This document shows positions 1 to 6,068 of a stretch of 16,147 bases of DNA, piece after piece. The position numbers were made by a program, and so were the translations under genes. The DNA comes from CAYSYN01 sp964447735. GTDB taxonomy: Bacteria > Patescibacteriota > Minisyncoccia > Minisyncoccales > GBS-2. The stretch lies in the NCBI GenBank assembly GCA_964447735.1, contig CAYUTJ010000013.1, forward strand, positions 1-16,147. The letters are read 5' to 3'. Under the pieces are notes generated by a model. That model made no database searches, was not told the DNA's origin, and was given only the letters and a program-made list of their open reading frames with translations. How positions within the stretch are numbered: the stretch's first letter is position 1; every line of letters begins with the position of its first letter.

Positions 1-1290
1 CCTACTGTTTATTGGTTCGCTCACATTGGAAATTTAAGAACTTATATTTTTGAAGATATTTTAAAGAGAGTTTTAGAATACAATGGTTTCAAAGTAAAGC
101 ATGTGATGAACATTACAGATATTGGACATTTAGTTTCAGATGAAGATGTAGGAGAAGATAAAATTTTGCTAGCTGCAAAAAGAGAAAAGAAAACTCCAAA
201 AGAAGTTGCTAGATTTTATGAAAGAGAGTTCAAGAAAGATTTGAAACTTTTGAATATCAAAGAACCTGACGTTTGGGTTAAGGCTACAGAAACTATTAAA
301 GACCAGATTGAGTTAATAAAAATTTTAGAGAGAAAAAGTTTTACCTATATTATCGAAGATGGAGTTTATTTTAACTCCTCAAAACTAAAAACCTATGGAA
401 GATTATGGCCAAAGAAAATGAAAATTTTACCAGGAAAAAGAGTGAAAATGGTTCCAGGAAAAAGAAATCCTACAGATTTTGCTCTCTGGAAATTCCCAAA
501 GAAAAAGAGAAAAAAATTTCTTTGGAATTCTCCTTGGGGAAAAGGATTCCCTGGCTGGCATACTGAATGCGTTGTCATGTCAATTAAACATTTGGGGATT
601 CCTTTCGATATTCATTGTGGTGGAGTAGATCACATTTTGATTCACCATACAAATGAAATTGCTCAAGCTGAAGCTGCTTTTTCAAAAATTTTGGCTCGTT
701 ATTGGTTGCATGGCGAATTTTTATTAGTTGAAGGAAAGAAAATGGCAAAATCAGAAAGAAACATTTTTACTTTGAAGGATTTAATAGACAGAGGTTTTAA
801 GCCTTTGGCTTTTCGTTATCTTTGTTTGACCGCTCACTACAGATCAAAATTAAACTTCACTTTTGATTCCTTAAAATCTTGTCAAAATGCTCTAGAAAAC
901 CTTTATGAAAAAACTTTAGAGTACAAAACAAGGAAAAAAATCAAAACTAAAAATTTTGAAAGATACAAAAAGAAATTTCAAAATGCAATTAACGATGATC
1001 TAAATACTCCAAAGGCTTTAGCTATAGTTTGGGAGTTAGTTTCAGATCAGAAAGTAAAAGATGCTGAAAAATATCAAATTCTTTTAGATTTTGATAAGGT
1101 TTTAGGATTTAATTTGAAAAAATTGAAAAAACCTAAAATTCCAGAAAAAATCAAAAAATTGATAAAAATTAGAGAAGAATATCGAAAAAAAGGAGATTTT
1201 GAAAAAGCAGATGAAATTAGAGAAAAAATCAAAAAATTAGGCTTTTGGATAGAAGATACAAAAGAAGGCCCAAAAATAAAGAAATTATAA
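1..1290 (+). CDS. cysS: Cysteinyl-tRNA synthetase, 5'-truncated by window edge
   Basis: Charges tRNA-Cys with cysteine in the cytoplasm (class I aminoacyl-tRNA synthetase). The reading frame is open from base 1, and the first visible residues PTVYWFAHIGN are the class I signature, with HIGN in place of HIGH. The first methionine of the frame (base 103) is therefore internal. Only the short N-terminus, with the first zinc-binding Cys, is missing. The remaining zinc ligands are visible: Cys in GWHTEC, then His and Glu in IHHTNE. The KMSKS loop is KMAKS at visible residues 247-251. It is followed by the anticodon-binding helical region and a lysine-rich tail ending in TAA. About 429 residues are visible, a normal length for the family. 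It converges on the glycosyltransferase, with 23 bp between the stops. HIGN is a common CysRS variant, so I see no sign of inactivation. Confidence 0.96.
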   Translation, partial: PTVYWFAHIGNLRTYIFEDILKRVLEYNGFKVKHVMNITDIGHLVSDEDVGEDKILLAAKREKKTPKEVARFYEREFKKDLKLLNIKEPDVWVKATETIKDQIELIKILERKSFTYIIEDGVYFNSSKLKTYGRLWPKKMKILPGKRVKMVPGKRNPTDFALWKFPKKKRKKFLWNSPWGKGFPGWHTECVVMSIKHLGIPFDIHCGGVDHILIHHTNEIAQAEAAFSKILARYWLHGEFLLVEGKKMAKSERNIFTLKDLIDRGFKPLAFRYLCLTAHYRSKLNFTFDSLKSCQNALENLYEKTLEYKTRKKIKTKNFERYKKKFQNAINDDLNTPKALAIVWELVSDQKVKDAEKYQILLDFDKVLGFNLKKLKKPKIPEKIKKLIKIREEYRKKGDFEKADEIREKIKKLGFWIEDTKEGPKIKKL

Positions 1291-1313
1291 AAATCGGGAA
1301 TTATCTAAAAAGA

Positions 1314-2441
1314 TCATTTTTTCTTTTTATAACAGATTCTATAAAAATTTAAGATTTTTTTGACGATTTTTTCCCAAGAATATTCTTTGACATGTTTTAA
1401 GCCAAATTGCCTCAATTCCTTCCTTATGTTGGGATTTTTAATTAAAATTTCGATTTTTTTTGCCAAACTTCTATAATCTTTGGGTTTTACTAGAAATCTT
1501 TCAGCAATCGTTCCTCTTAAAAGTTCTTTGTAACCTTTGTTGGCAAATCCAACTAAAGGTAAACCGGAAGCTAAAGCTTCCAAAATCACTATTCCAAAAC
1601 TTTCACCGTAAATTGAAGGAGCACAGAAAATGTCACAAGTTGAATATAAAGAAGGTAAATCATCTTTTACCGTCCCTAAAAATAATACATCTCTTAAATT
1701 ATTCTCTTTAACAAAATTTTCGCATTTTTCCTTTTCTGGACCATCTCCAGCAACAATCAATCTCAAATTTGGATATCTTCTCTTTAAAATCAAAAATGCT
1801 TTTAACAAATAAATTAACCCTTTTCTTTCTTCAATTCTTCCAACAAAAAGCAAATTTATTTTTCCATCTTTGAATCTTTTTATCTTTGGATTTTGAGGAT
1901 TAAAAATTTCCAAGTCCACCCCATTTGGAATAATAACTTTTGGTTTTTTAAATTTCTTTAAAGCTTTAAAAGCAACTGGAGATACTGCAATCGCACCATC
2001 AATTCTTAAATTACAAAAGTTTATAAAAAAATTAAAAAATTGAGGAATTTTTTTAAACAATCTCGTTCTTGAGATGTCAGAATGCAAAGTGAGAATATTT
2101 AAGGTTTTAAAACTCAAAGGAGATAAAAGAATTTGAAAAAATGAAGGAAAGGTTGCATTGTGAAAATGTAAAATATCAAATTGCTCTTTAATCAAAGTAG
2201 CCTCAATTGAAGCTGGAGTAAAATTAAAAACTAAATCTGCTGTCCCACCTCCAAAATTTATTGGAAAAGCAGTCCCTAATAAAATAACATCTTTTCCGTA
2301 ATTTTCTCTTATTTTTCTTCTGGGGACTATGATTTTGGCTCTAATTTTCTTTTTCTTGAATTCTTTTAATAGAGCTAAAAGATGGGTTTTGACTCCGCCA
2401 GGTTCTAAAAACGAATGGAAAGTAATTAAACCTATTTTCAT
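1314..2441 (-). CDS. GT4-family glycosyltransferase (GT-B fold), PimA-like
   Basis: Probably transfers a sugar from a nucleotide-sugar to a lipid or glycan acceptor at the inner face of the membrane; the acceptor cannot be read from sequence. The start chosen gives MKIGLITFH, the usual beta-strand opening of GT-B enzymes. An in-frame ATG nine codons upstream (base 2468) adds an untypical extension and would run through the promoter. The 375-residue protein has the N-terminal glycine-rich loop (EPGGV), HFHNATFPS mid-domain, an NGVDLEIF donor-domain entry, the FVGRIEERKGL strand, and the C-terminal EX7E-type motif around YGESFGIVILEALASG. There is no signal peptide or membrane segment; basic and hydrophobic patches would suit peripheral membrane binding. 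It ends with TGA and is transcribed alone, divergent from dnaB. GT4 membership is certain; the PimA-like subfamily is a guess. Confidence 0.88.
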   Translation of the reverse strand: MKIGLITFHSFLEPGGVKTHLLALLKEFKKKKIRAKIIVPRRKIRENYGKDVILLGTAFPINFGGGTADLVFNFTPASIEATLIKEQFDILHFHNATFPSFFQILLSPLSFKTLNILTLHSDISRTRLFKKIPQFFNFFINFCNLRIDGAIAVSPVAFKALKKFKKPKVIIPNGVDLEIFNPQNPKIKRFKDGKINLLFVGRIEERKGLIYLLKAFLILKRRYPNLRLIVAGDGPEKEKCENFVKENNLRDVLFLGTVKDDLPSLYSTCDIFCAPSIYGESFGIVILEALASGLPLVGFANKGYKELLRGTIAERFLVKPKDYRSLAKKIEILIKNPNIRKELRQFGLKHVKEYSWEKIVKKILNFYRICYKKKK

Positions 2442-2448
2442 TAAAGAA

Positions 2449-2457
2449 ATTATATCA
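2449..2457 (-). promoter_or_regulatory. Extended -10 promoter of the glycosyltransferase gene, likely leaderless
   Basis: On the minus strand there is a perfect TATAAT (2454-2449) preceded by TGA, which makes an extended -10 element (TGnTATAAT). Only 7 nt separate it from the A of the ATG at 2441, so the transcript would begin at or next to the start codon. A possible weak -35, TTGAGA (2479-2474), lies 19 bp upstream. No Shine-Dalgarno sequence is present. The promoter call is from sequence; leaderless translation is inferred from spacing. Confidence 0.6.
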
Positions 2458-2461
2458 AAAC

Positions 2462-2489
2462 TTGCCAAAAATTTCTCAAAAATTAAAAT
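2462..2489 (+). promoter_or_regulatory. dnaB-recR promoter, likely leaderless
   Basis: TTGCCA (2462-2467), a 16-bp spacer and TAAAAT (2484-2489) form a good sigma-70-type promoter. The dnaB ATG at 2496 is only 6 nt after the -10, so transcription would start at about the A of the ATG. No Shine-Dalgarno lies in front of dnaB. It overlaps the divergent glycosyltransferase promoter in the same 54-bp region, so the two may compete for polymerase. Confidence 0.6.
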
Positions 2490-2495
2490 AATAGT

Positions 2496-3854
2496 ATGGC
2501 TGAAACCATTGAAAAATTACCTCCTCAATCCATTGAGGCTGAAAGATCTCTTTTGGGATCTATTTTTTTGGATTCAAACGTTATTTATCAAGTAGCCGAT
2601 TTTTTAAGACCTGAAGATTTTTACAGAGGAATTCATCAAGAGATTTTTGCAGCTTGTTTGGAATTGTTTCAAAAAGGAGAACCGATTGACATTTTATCTG
2701 TTGCCAATAGATTAAAAGAAAAAAATTTGTTGGATGAAATTGGTGGAATGGCTTATTTAACAGAATTGGTAAATTCAGTTCCCACTCCCACAAATGCTTT
2801 AAGTTATGCAAAAATAGTTCATAAAAAAAGAGTTCTCAGAGATTTGATAGCAGCTTCTCAAGAAATTGGAAAAATGGCCTTGGATGAATCAGAAGATATT
2901 GAAGTTCTGTTAGACAGAGCTGAAAAAAGGATTTTTTCAATTGCTCAAAGAACCTTAACTCAAAAATTCACTCCGGTCAAAGATACTTTAGAAGAAGCCT
3001 TTGAAAGAATAGATAAATTATCAAAATTTGGTGCAAAATTGAGAGGATTACCTACTGGATTTTATGATCTAGACAATATTTTAGCAGGGTTTCAAAAATC
3101 TGATTTAATAATTTTAGCTGCCAGACCCACAATGGGAAAATCAGCTTTAGCTTTGAATATCGCAGCCAATGTTGCAATCAATGAAAAGATACCTGTGGGA
3201 ATTTTTTCTTTAGAGATGTCAAGAGACCAGGTTGTCGATAGATTAATCGCTTCTTTAGCCGGAGTTGACCTCTGGAGATTGAGAACAGGTAGATTATCTG
3301 CTGAAGGTGAAGAAAATGATTTTACGAAAATTAGAAGAGCAATGGGAATTTTAGCTTCAGCTCCAATTTATATTGATGACGCCCCCTCCCCTACTGTCTT
3401 GCAAATGAAGGCAATGTGCAGAAGACTTCAAGCTGAAAAAGGATTGGGGTTAATTATTATTGATTATTTGCAATTAATGGAACCTTTAAACCCTGAAGCC
3501 TCTCCTGTTCAACAAGTTTCTGAAAATTCGAGAGCTTTGAAGGCTTTAGCTAGAGAATTTGACATTCCAGTTTTGGCAATTTCTCAACTATCAAGAGCAG
3601 TTGAGAAAAGATCGCCGCCTATTCCAAGACTTTCTGATTTGAGACAATCTGGAACTTTAGAACAAGATGCAGATGTGGTTTTGTTTATTTACAGAGAGGA
3701 TAGATATTTTGAAGATTCTCCAAAAAAAGGAATTGCAAATATCATTGTCGCAAAACATAGAAACGGCCCTGTCGGACAAGCAGAACTTTATTTTGATGAA
3801 AGAACAGTTACTTTCAAGAACATTGAAAAGGGAATCTCTCTTGAAGAAATTTAA
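2496..3854 (+). CDS. dnaB: Replicative DNA helicase DnaB
   Basis: Hexameric 5'-3' helicase that unwinds DNA at the replication fork using ATP. At 452 residues it is normal length. The N-terminal helical primase-interaction domain (about 10-110) starts with the typical SIEAERSLLGSIFLD segment. The RecA-like domain from about 180 carries Walker A ARPTMGKS (209-216), the FSLEMS strand (237-242), Walker B LIIIDYLQL (319-327), SQLSR (363-367), and the DLRQSGTLEQDAD segment (381-392) that leads to the arginine-finger region. No intein interrupts it. The ATG at 2496 is chosen because it gives the standard N-terminus and sits 6 nt after a -10 box. The stop TAA overlaps the recR start by one base (TAATG), so recR is probably translated by coupling. 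Confidence 0.97.
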   Translation: MAETIEKLPPQSIEAERSLLGSIFLDSNVIYQVADFLRPEDFYRGIHQEIFAACLELFQKGEPIDILSVANRLKEKNLLDEIGGMAYLTELVNSVPTPTNALSYAKIVHKKRVLRDLIAASQEIGKMALDESEDIEVLLDRAEKRIFSIAQRTLTQKFTPVKDTLEEAFERIDKLSKFGAKLRGLPTGFYDLDNILAGFQKSDLIILAARPTMGKSALALNIAANVAINEKIPVGIFSLEMSRDQVVDRLIASLAGVDLWRLRTGRLSAEGEENDFTKIRRAMGILASAPIYIDDAPSPTVLQMKAMCRRLQAEKGLGLIIIDYLQLMEPLNPEASPVQQVSENSRALKALAREFDIPVLAISQLSRAVEKRSPPIPRLSDLRQSGTLEQDADVVLFIYREDRYFEDSPKKGIANIIVAKHRNGPVGQAELYFDERTVTFKNIEKGISLEEI

Positions 3855-4468
3855 TGTATCCAAAAACAATCAGAAAATTAATTGAGATTTTTTCAAAATT
3901 TCCTGGAATTGGACAAAAAACTGCAACAAGGTTTGTTTTTTATTTACTAAAACAAAAAAAAGAAGATATTGAAGAATTTTCGAAATTTTTAAAAGATTTG
4001 AAAGAGAAAGTAAAATTTTGCAAATTTTGTTTCAAACCCTTTGAAGGAGAAAAACAACTTTGTGAAATTTGTCAAAATCCTGCCAGAGATTTAACTAAAA
4101 TTTGTGTTGTTGAAAAAGAACAAGATTTGGAAGCAATTGAAAATGCCCAAATTTTTAACGGACTTTATTTTGTTTTGGGAGGACCCATTTCTTCAATTTC
4201 AAAAGAGGAATTAGAAAAATTAAGAGTTAAAGAACTTTTTGAAAGAATAAAATCTCCTGAAAAATTTGGAGTTTTTGGAAATTTCAAAGAAATAATTTTG
4301 GCTTTAAATCCAACTGTTACTGGAGAAGCAATTTCAATTTATTTGGAAAAAAAGTTAAAAAAACTCGGCAAAAAAATTACTCGCTTGGGAAAGGGTTTGC
4401 CTTCAGGAGGAGAATTAGAATACGCAGACGAAGAAACTCTAAAATCTGCTTTCGAAGGTAGAAGATAA
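3854..4468 (+). CDS. recR: Recombination protein RecR
   Basis: RecR acts with RecO (and RecF) to load RecA onto single-stranded gaps protected by SSB. The 204-residue protein has the full family architecture. A helix-hairpin-helix comes first (SKFPGIGQKTATRF, about 14-27). Next is a four-Cys zinc finger (C56, C59, C70, C73). A Toprim domain follows from about residue 82 (ICVVEKEQDLEAIE), and then the C-terminal Walker-B-like region around NPTVTGEAISIYL and RLGKGLPSGGELEYAD. It overlaps the dnaB stop by one base and has no own promoter or Shine-Dalgarno, so dnaB and recR form one operon. Transcription should end at the hairpin just downstream (4486-4518). Confidence 0.97.
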   Translation: MYPKTIRKLIEIFSKFPGIGQKTATRFVFYLLKQKKEDIEEFSKFLKDLKEKVKFCKFCFKPFEGEKQLCEICQNPARDLTKICVVEKEQDLEAIENAQIFNGLYFVLGGPISSISKEELEKLRVKELFERIKSPEKFGVFGNFKEIILALNPTVTGEAISIYLEKKLKKLGKKITRLGKGLPSGGELEYADEETLKSAFEGRR

Positions 4469-4485
4469 AAATTTATCTCAAAAAT

Positions 4486-4518
4486 AAAAAAGAGAGGTAA
4501 ATCTATTTCTCTCTTTTT
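4486..4518. terminator. Bidirectional intrinsic terminator between recR and the 138-aa gene
   Basis: A perfect inverted repeat, AAAAAGAGAG (4487-4496) and CTCTCTTTTT (4509-4518), flanks a 12-nt loop. On the + strand the stem runs into a T-rich stretch and would end dnaB-recR. On the - strand the A tract on the left becomes a U tract and would end the convergent 138-aa gene, whose stop codon (4503-4505) lies in the loop. The stem is A/T-rich at its base, so its strength is uncertain. Confidence 0.65.
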
Positions 4519-4919
4519 CTTTTTTCTTTAATTTTCTCTACAATTTTATTTATTATTTCATCTGGAGTATCTTTAACCATAAATGTTTTCGTACTTTCTC
4601 CAAATTGCTTTACCTTAGAAAGATCGTTGGTATACTCAAATACATTGTGTAAAGGATCGCAGACTAGAAATTTTCTAAATTCCTTCACTCTTGTATAGAT
4701 TGCTTTAATCAACACTACAACTGAAAGAAAATTATCTTCATTAATAATTCTTGATTGTTCAATAACAATAACATAGAGTAATACACCTCCTTGACCCTGG
4801 CCCAAATCTTTGTACCACACAATTTGATTATTGGGGTGATAAAGGTCCCAAACAAATTCTTCAAGATTTCTTTCCCAGATCACTTCTTCTCTTACAATTA
4901 TTATTCTTTTCCCTTTCAT
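4503..4919 (-). CDS. Hypothetical protein, 138 aa, unknown function
   Basis: I do not recognise this protein. It starts MKGKRIIIVREEV and looks like a soluble alpha/beta fold. It has alternating hydrophobic strands (KRIIIV, GGVLLYVIVIEQ, FLSVVVLIKAIYTRV, RKFLVCDPLHNVFEY) and ends in a charged, probably helical tail (DEIINKIVEKIKEKRKREK). There is no signal peptide, membrane helix, zinc ligand set or nucleotide-binding loop. The start is secure: AAGGAGG sits 7 nt upstream of the ATG, and a near-consensus promoter lies behind it. It is the most downstream of three small co-oriented but separately transcribed genes and is convergent with recR. That it is real is well supported by promoter, Shine-Dalgarno and terminator. 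Its function is not known. Confidence 0.8.
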   Translation of the reverse strand: MKGKRIIIVREEVIWERNLEEFVWDLYHPNNQIVWYKDLGQGQGGVLLYVIVIEQSRIINEDNFLSVVVLIKAIYTRVKEFRKFLVCDPLHNVFEYTNDLSKVKQFGESTKTFMVKDTPDEIINKIVEKIKEKRKREK

Positions 4920-4925
4920 TTCTTT

Positions 4926-4985
4926 TCCTCCTTAAATTGTAAACGTGCGTAGATACATTATTAAACAAAGAAGAAAGAATGTCAA
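4926..4985 (-). promoter_or_regulatory. Consensus promoter and Shine-Dalgarno of the 138-aa gene
   Basis: On the minus strand: TTGACA (4985-4980, perfect -35), a 17-bp spacer, AATAAT (4962-4957, 5 of 6 matches to -10), a leader of about 30 nt, then AAGGAGG (4932-4926) 6 nt before the ATG at 4919. This is a textbook leadered gene start, unlike the core genes in the window. Confidence 0.8.
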
Positions 4986-5002
4986 GTATCTAGCTCTAAA
5001 AT

Positions 5003-5027
5003 AAAAAAACCGCCCCAAAATAAAAAA
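5003..5027 (-). terminator. Right half of an intrinsic terminator cut by the assembly gap
   Basis: Read on the minus strand, the sequence leaving the gap is T-rich, then GGGGCGG (5016-5010), then seven T (5009-5003). GGGGCGG followed directly by a T tract is the descending arm and U tract of a GC-rich terminator. The matching CCGCCCC would lie in the N run. It would serve the 56-aa gene, whose stop is at the other gap edge. The missing arm is inference. Confidence 0.45.
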
Positions 5028-5127
5028 NNNNNNNNNNNNNNNNNNNNNNNNNNNNNNNNNNNNNNNNNNNNNNNNNNNNNNNNNNNNNNNNNNNNNNNNN
5101 NNNNNNNNNNNNNNNNNNNNNNNNNNN
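5028..5127. other. Assembly gap (100 N, nominal size)
   Basis: Exactly 100 N between the end of the 56-aa gene and the promoter of the 138-aa gene. A round length means a scaffolding placeholder, so true distance and content are unknown. One or more further small genes could be hidden here. Confidence 0.99.
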
Positions 5128-5130
5128 GAA

Positions 5131-5301
5131 CTATTTTGTAGAGTTCTTAACTGCTAGTTTCACTACAGCCTCAATGAGCTCTTTGATTGAGTGCTTTTCA
5201 AGATGGTACTTGAAATTTCCAATGGCAATCACTGAGTCGAAAGAATGGTTTGGATTTTTGATTTCTATTGTATAGGGACATACTGGGCATTTTATTTTCA
5301 T
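5131..5301 (-). CDS. Small C2H2 zinc-finger-like protein, 56 aa
   Basis: A complete small gene: ATG at 5301, 56 codons, TAG at 5133-5131. The N-terminus MKIKCPVCPYTIEI carries a CPVC knuckle (C5, C8). A KYHLEKH segment (H33, H37) follows about 24 residues later, giving C-x2-C-x24-H-x3-H, and then a short amphipathic helix (IKELIEAVVKLAVK). The four ligands suggest one zinc-binding unit with a longer linker than the classical C2H2 finger; DNA, RNA or protein binding are all possible. AGGAGG sits 7 nt before the ATG, and upstream there is a promoter with perfect TTGACA and TATAAT. The gene lies between the 99-aa gene and an assembly gap; its terminator is probably split by that gap. That it is a gene is strongly supported; its target is unknown. 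Confidence 0.8.
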   Translation of the reverse strand: MKIKCPVCPYTIEIKNPNHSFDSVIAIGNFKYHLEKHSIKELIEAVVKLAVKNSTK

Positions 5302-5306
5302 TTTTT

Positions 5307-5356
5307 CCCTCCTCTTGAGAACCTTTTTATTATATTGATTTCAAAAAATTTGTCAA
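5307..5356 (-). promoter_or_regulatory. Perfect consensus promoter and Shine-Dalgarno of the 56-aa gene
   Basis: On the minus strand: TTGACA (5356-5351), a 16-bp spacer, TATAAT (5334-5329), then a leader of about 20 nt with GAGGAGGG ending 6 nt before the ATG at 5301. Both hexamers match sigma-70 consensus at all positions, predicting strong, largely unregulated transcription. Confidence 0.85.
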
Positions 5357-5361
5357 TACCA

Positions 5362-5393
5362 ATAAAAAATGACCTCGAGATTTATTCTCGAGG
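5362..5393 (-). terminator. Intrinsic terminator of the 99-aa gene
   Basis: Perfect 8-bp inverted repeat CCTCGAGA (5373-5380) and TCTCGAGG (5386-5393) with a 5-nt loop, starting 3 nt after the stop of the 99-aa gene. On the minus strand the stem is followed by TCATTTTTTATT, a good U tract. The core is GC-rich enough to be efficient. It also insulates the promoter of the 56-aa gene just downstream. Confidence 0.85.
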
Positions 5394-5396
5394 CTC

Positions 5397-5696
5397 TTAG
5401 GAATGTTCAAGAAATTCTTTTTTTCTCTGAAAAACGTACTCTGCAATGCTGTAAGGATCTTTAAGACCCTTCTCTAGCGCTTCTAGGACTGCTTGAGAAT
5501 AACTGAATTCTTCCGGTAGATTCTCTTCAGAGATATCTATAAAAGTCATTTTAGGTTTAAGTATCAAAGTGCTTCGTTTATTTTTAACATCTTTTAGAAT
5601 TAGTCGAATGGCTTTAGCAGCTTTTTCTGCTTCCTCTCCTTCTAATACTTTTACTATTTTGCCTCTTATTATTATTTGTACTCTTACTTTAGCCAA
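5397..5696 (-). CDS. Hypothetical protein, 99 aa, TTG start
   Basis: I do not recognise this protein. It begins MAKVRVQIIIRGKIVKVL with a TTG start codon; AAGGAGGG lies 6 nt upstream and fixes that start. The first half looks like short beta strands around a charged helix (GEEAEKAAKAIRLILKDV), then a strand-rich middle (STLILKPKMTFIDI). The second half is mainly helical (YSQAVLEALEKGLKDPYSIAEYVFQRKKEFLEH). It is soluble, with no cysteines and no membrane segment. It is monocistronic: its own promoter just after rplU, and a strong terminator 3 nt after its stop. Despite being downstream of rplU on the same strand, it is probably expressed mainly from its own promoter. TTG would lower its translation relative to ATG. 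Confidence 0.78.
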   Translation of the reverse strand: MAKVRVQIIIRGKIVKVLEGEEAEKAAKAIRLILKDVKNKRSTLILKPKMTFIDISEENLPEEFSYSQAVLEALEKGLKDPYSIAEYVFQRKKEFLEHS

Positions 5697-5702
5697 ACTA
5701 AT

Positions 5703-5747
5703 CCCTCCTTAACTCTTTTATTCTACACAATAATCAAAAAAAGTCAA
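5703..5747 (-). promoter_or_regulatory. Promoter and Shine-Dalgarno of the 99-aa gene
   Basis: On the minus strand: TTGACT (5747-5742), a 16-bp spacer, TAGAAT (5725-5720), each 5 of 6 to consensus, then AAGGAGGG (5710-5703) 6 nt before the TTG start at 5696. It begins only about 10 bp after the rplU stop. Confidence 0.75.
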
Positions 5748-5756
5748 GATAAAAAT

Positions 5757-6068
5757 TTAATCTTCTATTTTCAAAATTTCAACTTCAGTAAATTGCTGTC
5801 TGTGTCCTCTTTTCACTCTATATCTTTTTCTTCTTTTGTATTTCAAAACTAAAATTTTCTTTCCTTTTCCATGTCTTATCACCTTTCCAATCACTTTTGT
5901 TCCCTTAACAAAGGGAGTTCCAATCTTTACCTTTCCTCTTTTTTCTACTAGCAAAACTTCAGAAAATTCAACTTCCTTTCCTTCTTCTTCATCAATCTTT
6001 TCGATCTGAATTTTATCTCCCGGAGAAACCAGATATTGTTTTCCTCCTGTTTTAATCACTGCCAACAT
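5757..6068 (-). CDS. rplU: Large-subunit ribosomal protein bL21
   Basis: Structural protein of the 50S subunit that contacts 23S rRNA. At 103 residues it is full length and opens with the diagnostic MLAVIKTGGKQYLVSPGDKI. The basic C-terminal part (KYKRRKRYRVKRGHRQ, about 77-92) contains the L21 signature region and rRNA-binding residues. The ATG lies inside the end of rmuC (17-bp overlap), without a Shine-Dalgarno, so translation is probably coupled to rmuC. The usual partner rpmA (bL27) does not follow; three unknown small genes do. There is no clear terminator between its stop and the promoter of the 99-aa gene. Identity is secure. Confidence 0.96.
   Translation of the reverse strand: MLAVIKTGGKQYLVSPGDKIQIEKIDEEEGKEVEFSEVLLVEKRGKVKIGTPFVKGTKVIGKVIRHGKGKKILVLKYKRRKRYRVKRGHRQQFTEVEILKIED

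Noticed and set aside
22..33. HIGN instead of HIGH in CysRS, considered as a catalytic defect
   Set aside because: HIGN is a known common variant in bacterial CysRS, and the rest of the active site is normal.
1303..1314. Small hairpin ATCT-AAAA-AGAT followed by T-rich sequence after cysS, considered as a terminator
   Set aside because: Only four A/T-rich base pairs. Too weak to call, though some termination between the convergent genes is expected.
2442..2468. Upstream ATG extending the glycosyltransferase by nine residues
   Set aside because: It would place coding sequence over the extended -10, and MKIGLITFH at 2441 is the typical GT-B start.
4464..4477. Inverted repeat GATAAA-AA-TTTATC at the end of recR
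   Set aside because: Very A/T-rich with a 2-nt loop; the stronger hairpin at 4486-4518 explains termination.
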